Shown here in pieces: positions 24,183 through 28,625 of a DNA stretch of 28,625 bases. Made by a program: the position numbers and the translations under genes. The DNA lies in the NCBI GenBank assembly GCA_964622715.1, contig CAZURR010000025.1:1-28625 (forward strand), written 5' to 3'. This DNA is from Hyphomicrobium_A sp964622715. Its GTDB lineage: Bacteria > Pseudomonadota > Alphaproteobacteria > Rhizobiales > Hyphomicrobiaceae. Every line of letters starts with the position of its first letter. Position 1 is the stretch's first letter. The notes beneath the pieces were generated by a model that saw nothing but the letters and a program-made list of their open reading frames with translations, did not search any database and had not been told where the DNA came from.

Positions 24183-25412
24183 TTGAAGGGCTTTCGCGAA
24201 GATAGCACCGTTGGCGATACGTCCAACACAAAGCTCGAGACCCGTGACACATCCATTGGCAGGTCGGGAGCCGACCCGGTCATCCCGCCAATCTCGAATC
24301 CCGACAAACCGATCGACGCACAGCAGCGGCAAGCAGCGGCTCAACCACGCAGAGGCACCCCAGCTCCAACGTCGCAAAACACCCGCGATGATGTTTACGG
24401 CGCGCTCGATCTTGGCACCAACAACTGCCGCCTGTTGCTGGCCCGGCCGTCGCGACGCGGTTTTCGCGTCGTCGATGCTTTTTCGCGCATCATTCGCCTC
24501 GGCGAGGGCGTCGTCCAGACAGGTCGTCTTTCCGATGATGCGATGCGGCGCACGTTGGACGCCCTCAAAGTGTGCGCTTCGAAACTGGAACGTGCGCGCG
24601 TGAGCCGCGCGCGTTTCGTTGCGACCGAGGCTTGCCGCATAGCCGAGAACGGTTCTGATTTTCTCGCCGATGTGCACGACAAGACCGGGCTCGACATCGA
24701 GGTACTTACGCCGGAGACGGAGGCGCGCCTTGCCGTCTCGGGCTCAGCCGCGCTGATCGATGCCAGCTGCGACTACGTCTTGGTATTTGACATTGGCGGT
24801 GGCTCCTCAGAGCTGATCGTACTCGATCTGACGCGCTGGGGGCGCCGCGGCCGTAGGTTTGTTGACCGTATGGACGCGCACAACTGCATGGCGGCGTGGA
24901 CGTCGCTGCCCCTTGGCGTGGTGACAGTGGCGGAGCGGTTTGGCGGCCGCGACGTCACGCCCGACGACTTTGAGGCGATGGTCGCGCACACTATGGACCT
25001 GCTGCACCCGTTCGAGGCCGAGCACTCTATTGCGAAAAAATTGAACGGCCAGCGGGTGCATATGCTGGGCACGTCGGGCACCGTTACGACGGTCGCTGGT
25101 ATCCAACTCAAGCTGCCACGCTATGATCGCAACCGCGTCGACGGCTGCTGGCTTAGTGTCGATGACGTGCGCAACGTCAACAATGATTTGCTCGGGCGTA
25201 CTTACGAGCAGCGCGTGGCCGAACCGTGCATCGGCCGCGACCGCGCCGACCTCGTGCTCGCAGGTTGCGCGATCCTCGAAGCGGTGCTGCGTATGTGGCC
25301 GTGCGATCGGTTGCGCGTTGCCGATCGGGGTCTGCGCGAGGGCATCCTGACCACGTTGATGAATGACGACGGCGTTTTGCGGCAGCGCCGCCGTCGCCGC
25401 CGGCGGCGTTAG
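24183..25412 (+). CDS. ppx: Ppx/GppA phosphatase family protein
   Basis: This is an exopolyphosphatase/guanosine pentaphosphate phosphatase-family protein of the sugar-kinase/actin fold. Motifs in order are YGALDLGTNNCRLLLA (phosphate 1), RLGEGVVQTGRLSDDAMRRTLDALK, FVATEACRIAENG, LTPETEARLAVSG, VLVFDIGGGSSELIVLD (phosphate 2) and HMLGTSGTVTTVAGI. The C-terminus ends in a run of arginines, common in alphaproteobacterial homologues. The start is uncertain: the frame is open from 24000, but the first start with a good ribosome binding site is TTG at 24183 (GGAG 7 bases upstream), leaving a poorly conserved low-complexity leader of about 70 residues. It is followed 27 bases later by rlmE, a common pairing in Hyphomicrobiales. 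Confidence 0.85.
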   Translation: MKGFREDSTVGDTSNTKLETRDTSIGRSGADPVIPPISNPDKPIDAQQRQAAAQPRRGTPAPTSQNTRDDVYGALDLGTNNCRLLLARPSRRGFRVVDAFSRIIRLGEGVVQTGRLSDDAMRRTLDALKVCASKLERARVSRARFVATEACRIAENGSDFLADVHDKTGLDIEVLTPETEARLAVSGSAALIDASCDYVLVFDIGGGSSELIVLDLTRWGRRGRRFVDRMDAHNCMAAWTSLPLGVVTVAERFGGRDVTPDDFEAMVAHTMDLLHPFEAEHSIAKKLNGQRVHMLGTSGTVTTVAGIQLKLPRYDRNRVDGCWLSVDDVRNVNNDLLGRTYEQRVAEPCIGRDRADLVLAGCAILEAVLRMWPCDRLRVADRGLREGILTTLMNDDGVLRQRRRRRRRR

Positions 25413-25439
25413 TCGGCTCAATTCTTTGGGACAGCTTTT

Positions 25440-26147
25440 ATGAACAAGAGCCGGAGTGGGCCGAGCGGCGGGCAACGCCAGCTTCATGTCAAACTGAAGA
25501 GCGCGCGCAAGCACAAGCCCTCCTCGCAACGTTGGCTTGAACGCCAATTAAATGACCCGTACGTGACGGCGGCAAGGCAGGAAGGGTATCGCTCGCGTGC
25601 GGTGTTCAAGCTGAAAGAGATGGACGACAAGCATCGCTTCTTGAAACCAGGTCGCCGTGTCGTCGATCTGGGGGCGGCACCGGGAGGGTGGAGTCAGATA
25701 GCAGCCGAGCGCGTACAGTCGGTGAGCGGCAAAGGACAGGTGATCGCCATCGACATCCTGGAGATGGAGCCGCTGCCTGGCGCGGAGGTGCTGCATCTCG
25801 ATTTCATGGCGCCGGAGGCTGAGGACACACTGAAAGCGCTATTGCGCGATGGAGGTGCGGACGTGGTGCTCTCCGACATGGCTGCGCCGACGACGGGGCA
25901 TACGCGAACCGACCACTTGCGCATTATGGGGCTGGCTGAGGCGGCAGCCCATTTCGCGTTCGATGTGCTGAGCGAAGGCGGCGTGTTCTTGTCCAAAGTG
26001 TTCCAAGGCGGTACGGAACGCGACTTGCTGGATCTTTTGAAGCGCAACTTTGCCACTGTGCGCCACGTGAAGCCGCCCGCGAGCCGGCAACATTCCGCTG
26101 AGCTGTATGTTCTGGCCACAGGCTTTCGCGGCGAGATTGAGGAATGA
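25440..26147 (+). CDS. rlmE: 23S rRNA (uridine 2552) 2'-O-methyltransferase RlmE (FtsJ)
   Basis: This 235-residue SAM-dependent methyltransferase modifies U2552 in the A-loop of 23S rRNA and supports 50S maturation. The SAM site is VVDLGAAPGGWSQ (74-86). The K-D-K-E catalytic set is K57 (SRAVFKLKEMD), D146 (VVLSDMAAP), K186 (VFLSKVFQGG) and E221 (HSAELYVLATGF). A basic N-terminal extension of about 20 residues precedes SSQRWLERQLNDPYVTAARQEGYRSRA, as is usual in alphaproteobacteria. The ATG follows the phosphatase gene by 27 bases, so the two are probably one operon. It converges on prfC with a 13-base gap. Confidence 0.96.
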   Translation: MNKSRSGPSGGQRQLHVKLKSARKHKPSSQRWLERQLNDPYVTAARQEGYRSRAVFKLKEMDDKHRFLKPGRRVVDLGAAPGGWSQIAAERVQSVSGKGQVIAIDILEMEPLPGAEVLHLDFMAPEAEDTLKALLRDGGADVVLSDMAAPTTGHTRTDHLRIMGLAEAAAHFAFDVLSEGGVFLSKVFQGGTERDLLDLLKRNFATVRHVKPPASRQHSAELYVLATGFRGEIEE

Positions 26148-26160
26148 ACGTGGGGCGTGG

Positions 26161-27810
26161 TCAGGACCGGTCGATGGCCTTGATATCGGCAAACGCGATT
26201 TGAGGATTCTTGTCCTGGGTCCAAGACAGGTTGAATGCCGAGGCGGCGAGAAAGACATGATCCCCATCGAGATCGGTGGCAACGGATGACCTGTGGGTCG
26301 CAACGAACTGTTCTAATGCGCCGGGGTCTTCGGAGGTGATCCAACGTGCAGCGTCGCAGGGCGCAGGGTCGTAGGTTATGGGGAGTCCATACTCCTCGCC
26401 GAGCCGGTCCGCCAAAACGTCCAGCTGCAAGTTGCCGATGACGCCCACGATGGGCTGCATGCCGTCAAGCGGTTGGAAGAGTTGGACGACGCCCTCCTGA
26501 GCCATCTCGCACAGGGCCTCTTTGAGCTTCTTGGCGCGGATCGCGTCCTCGAGCCTTATGCGCCGCAAAATCTCGGGTGCAAAACTCGGGATGCCAAGAA
26601 ACCCGATTTCTTCGCCTTCCGTCAGGACGTCGCCGATCCTCAAGCTGCCGCGGTTGGGGATGCCGACGATGTCACCGGCATAGGCCTCTTGAGCAAGCGA
26701 GCGATCCTGCGCAAAAAAGAACTGCGGCGTCTGCAGTGCCATGGTCTTAGCCGTGCGCACGTGCTTCACCTTCATGCCCCGCGCCAAGCGTCCCGAGCAG
26801 ATCCGCATGAATGCGATGCGGTCGCGATGGTTGGCGTCCATATTCGCCTGAATCTTGAAGATGACCCCCGTCATCGCCGGCTCAGCCGCCGCCACGATCC
26901 GCGTTGCCGCCTTCCTGTCCAGCGGTGGCGGCGCATGGGCAACGAGCGCGTCCAAGATATCGCGCACGCCAAAGTTCTTGAGTGCGCTGCCGAAAAACAC
27001 GGGCGTGAGCGTGCCTTCGCGGAAGGCCTTCAAATCGAAGCGGCCGCACGCGTCTTGAACGAGCGCAATCTCCTCGCGCCAGTCGTTGACTTTCTCGTCT
27101 TCGAGCAATATTTCCAAGACCGGATCATTGGGGCCTGAGACCGGCAGGCCCTGGGGATCCTCGTCGACACGGCGTATGCGCGGCTTAACGAGGTCGTACG
27201 TGCCGCGGAATTTGCGCCCCTTGCCGATGGGCCAGACCATCGGTGCGGTATCGAGGGCGAGCACCTTCTCGATCTCGTCGAGCAGCTCGAGCGGCTCGCG
27301 GCTCTCCCGGTCCATCTTGTTGATGAACGTGATGATGGGGATGTCGCGCAGCCTGCAGATCTCGAACAGCTTGCGGGTGCGCGCCTCGATGCCCTTGGCT
27401 GCATCGATGACCATAATGGCCGAATCAACCGCCGTCAGTGTCCGATAGGTATGGTCGGAGAAGTCTTCGTGACCTGGCGTATCGAGCAGGTTCAAGACGG
27501 CCCCGTCGTACTCGAACGTCATCACCGAGGCTGCCACCGAGATGCCTCGCGCGCGCTCGGTCGCCATCCAGTCGGAACGCGCGCCGCGCTTATCCTTCTT
27601 CGCCTTGACCTGCCCGGCAAGCTGAATGGCGCCGCCGAACAGCAAGAGCTTCTCGGTGAGCGTCGTCTTGCCCGCGTCGGGGTGAGAAATGATCGCGAAC
27701 GTGCGCCGGCGCTGGATCTGGCGCGACAGGTCGCTCATTGCCCCGCTCGCGGCGTCTTGCGTCTCGCCCTGTTGCGGGACCTGCTCTGCAGCCCCGGTCA
27801 AATCGTGCAT
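26161..27810 (-). CDS. prfC: Peptide chain release factor 3 (RF3)
   Basis: This is a translational GTPase that recycles release factors 1 and 2 from terminating ribosomes. G motifs are AIISHPDAGKTTLTEKLLLFGGAIQ (G1), RGISVAASVMTF (G2), LLDTPGHEDFSDHTYR (G3) and FINKMDRE (G4). RF3-specific parts include SDWMATERARGISV and the C-terminal DAIRAKKLKEALCEMAQEGVVQLFQP and VIGNLQLDVLADRLGEEYGLP. The 549-residue frame carries an extra N-terminus of about 24 residues relative to E. coli RF3, so the internal ATG at 27738 (MSDLSRQIQRRRTFAIISHPD) may be the real start; neither has a strong ribosome binding site. Confidence 0.97.
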   Translation of the reverse strand: MHDLTGAAEQVPQQGETQDAASGAMSDLSRQIQRRRTFAIISHPDAGKTTLTEKLLLFGGAIQLAGQVKAKKDKRGARSDWMATERARGISVAASVMTFEYDGAVLNLLDTPGHEDFSDHTYRTLTAVDSAIMVIDAAKGIEARTRKLFEICRLRDIPIITFINKMDRESREPLELLDEIEKVLALDTAPMVWPIGKGRKFRGTYDLVKPRIRRVDEDPQGLPVSGPNDPVLEILLEDEKVNDWREEIALVQDACGRFDLKAFREGTLTPVFFGSALKNFGVRDILDALVAHAPPPLDRKAATRIVAAAEPAMTGVIFKIQANMDANHRDRIAFMRICSGRLARGMKVKHVRTAKTMALQTPQFFFAQDRSLAQEAYAGDIVGIPNRGSLRIGDVLTEGEEIGFLGIPSFAPEILRRIRLEDAIRAKKLKEALCEMAQEGVVQLFQPLDGMQPIVGVIGNLQLDVLADRLGEEYGLPITYDPAPCDAARWITSEDPGALEQFVATHRSSVATDLDGDHVFLAASAFNLSWTQDKNPQIAFADIKAIDRS

Positions 27811-28169
27811 AGCCTTAGCTTTTCGCTCTCATATTGGTTTTCTTCGGTAGCGACGGCCCTTCGCTCGCGACTTTGGGTGAGCGAGATACGCCATTGCGAG
27901 CTTTCTGGATATCGAACGGGCCCGCGGCAAGCGCACTCAACGCCGCACCGAGTGCAGGGCACGCACCTCACCGAGGAGCTAGCGCGCCGGGCGCCAAAGT
28001 ACAAGGAGGCGGAGAAGGTTAGGCGCGAGACGAGTGGGTGAGGGGAGATAAGTTGTGGGAAGATGAGGGGGAATAAGGTGGATATGGTGACGGGAGGTTG
28101 CTTTGACTTGGTGCCCATCCCATGCGCTAGGCGCCATGAGCGCTTTTTGGCCTAGTGGACGTCATCAGG
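27811..28169. other. Intergenic region, no recognised gene, strongly purine-biased part
   Basis: About 360 bases between prfC and the small hypothetical gene. From about 28003 to 28107 the plus strand is rich in G and A with few C. Open frames do not resemble proteins. Confidence 0.4.
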
Positions 28170-28454
28170 TCAGCCTTGTGCGATATAGCGCGGAAGCTCC
28201 TTTTCAAACTCGGGGAAGTAGCGCGAGATGACGGTCACGTCGAAGCTGGTGAGGATCGCCTCCTTCGGTTCCCGGTCGAGCAGAAAGCGAAAGGCCGCCT
28301 CGATACAGCCCTCCGGCGCGCAAGTTTCGCGCGTTAGTTTCTCGCAATACTCCCTCGCCAAAGTAACCTGATGGCAGGTTTCACCCTTCTCATCGCCGAC
28401 CAGGACATGGAATTTGAGCGGATCTGAGTTTTCTATTTGGGTTACTTTGATCAT
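28170..28454 (-). CDS. Conserved-looking hypothetical protein
   Basis: This 94-residue predicted soluble protein begins MIKVTQIENSDPLKFHVLVGDEKGETCHQVTLAREYCEKLT and ends in FDVTVISRYFPEFEKELPRYIAQG. It has three cysteines (in ETCHQV, REYCEKL and APEGC, plus one in RETC) and an even mixture of acidic and basic residues, without signal peptide or membrane segment. GGAG lies 4 bases before the ATG at 28454; an in-frame GTG at 28466 is the alternative. The regular coding pattern and ribosome binding site support a real gene. I recall similar unnamed proteins in Hyphomicrobiales but cannot assign a function. Confidence 0.75.
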   Translation of the reverse strand: MIKVTQIENSDPLKFHVLVGDEKGETCHQVTLAREYCEKLTRETCAPEGCIEAAFRFLLDREPKEAILTSFDVTVISRYFPEFEKELPRYIAQG

Positions 28455-28466
28455 GCCACTCCACAC

Positions 28467-28625
28467 CGCTCGAGTGCCCAGAAATGCGGGCCGCTTTCAG
28501 CTCGGATAACCCTTATTCGTTTGCATTGTTGCCAGGCAACGCAAAAGGCATTCTAAGATTAAACGATGCGACTGTGAGATGGCGGCTTGAGAATGAATAG
28601 AGACAAGCCATGCTGCAATATGATG
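28467..28625. other. Window end, no recognised feature
   Basis: The final 160 bases carry no complete gene or clear signal that I can support. Confidence 0.4.

Noticed and set aside
24084..24677. Open frame of nearly 200 codons on the minus strand opposite the Ppx/GppA gene
   Set aside because: It overlaps a well-supported phosphatase gene and has composition typical of an antisense shadow in GC-rich DNA.
26473..27138. Long open frames on the plus strand opposite prfC
   Set aside because: They mirror the codon structure of prfC, have no ribosome binding site, and show no recognisable domains.

Overview
The window looks like a chromosomal segment of an alphaproteobacterium, probably of the order Hyphomicrobiales. 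This is inferred from the moderately high GC content, the ppx/gppA - rlmE pairing, a SigF/NrsF-type ECF sigma system and short conserved alphaproteobacterial hypotheticals. No insertion sequence, phage gene or CRISPR array was seen.

The main content is a metal- and stress-response island spread over about 18 kb. It holds two separate bufferin-type RiPP operons. Operon 1 (minus strand, about 6.9 to 4.1 kb) encodes a four-cysteine BufA1-type (DUF2282) precursor, a DUF692/MNIO-family BufB, a DUF2063 BufC and a DoxX-like membrane protein. Operon 2 (plus strand, about 20.0 to 22.2 kb) encodes a six-cysteine precursor with repeated NACKG motifs, a second MNIO and a second DUF2063 protein. Just upstream of operon 2, on the opposite strand, lies an ECF sigma factor (sigF-like) overlapping its NrsF-type (DUF1109) anti-sigma factor. 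These are followed in the same direction by an RND adaptor and an RND inner-membrane pump. A motif TGTAACAAA-N14-CG(A/T)A occurs with identical spacing upstream of sigF and of bufA1, and a weaker version lies upstream of bufA2. This suggests one ECF regulon covering both bufferin operons, and perhaps the pump. Strong hairpins sit between bufA and bufB in both operons, which would fit keeping the precursor transcript in excess of the enzyme transcript.

Region by region: 0.2-3.2 kb has a class V aminotransferase, an isochorismatase-like hydrolase and an AhpD-like protein; 3.2-4.0 kb has hairpins and a small membrane protein; 4.1-6.9 kb is bufferin operon 1; 7.3-8.1 kb is a secreted DUF3108 protein; 8.1-8.7 kb is an intergenic region with two GTCCCC-N6-GGGGAC palindromes; 8.7-12.3 kb has a Crp/Fnr-family regulator convergent with a large MalT-like (LAL) LuxR regulator; 12.3-14.0 kb is gene-poor with one small hypothetical gene; 14.0-19.7 kb is RND pump, adaptor, nrsF and sigF; 20.0-22.2 kb is bufferin operon 2; 22.4-28.5 kb holds housekeeping-type genes (PH-domain membrane protein, tRNA-Gln, M15 peptidase, Ppx/GppA phosphatase, RlmE, release factor 3, small hypothetical).

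The working model, part known and part inferred, is as follows. Metal or copper stress releases SigF from the membrane protein NrsF. SigF then transcribes itself and the bufferin operons. BufB and BufC modify the cysteines of the exported precursors, which bind copper in the periplasm, and the RND pump adds an efflux arm.
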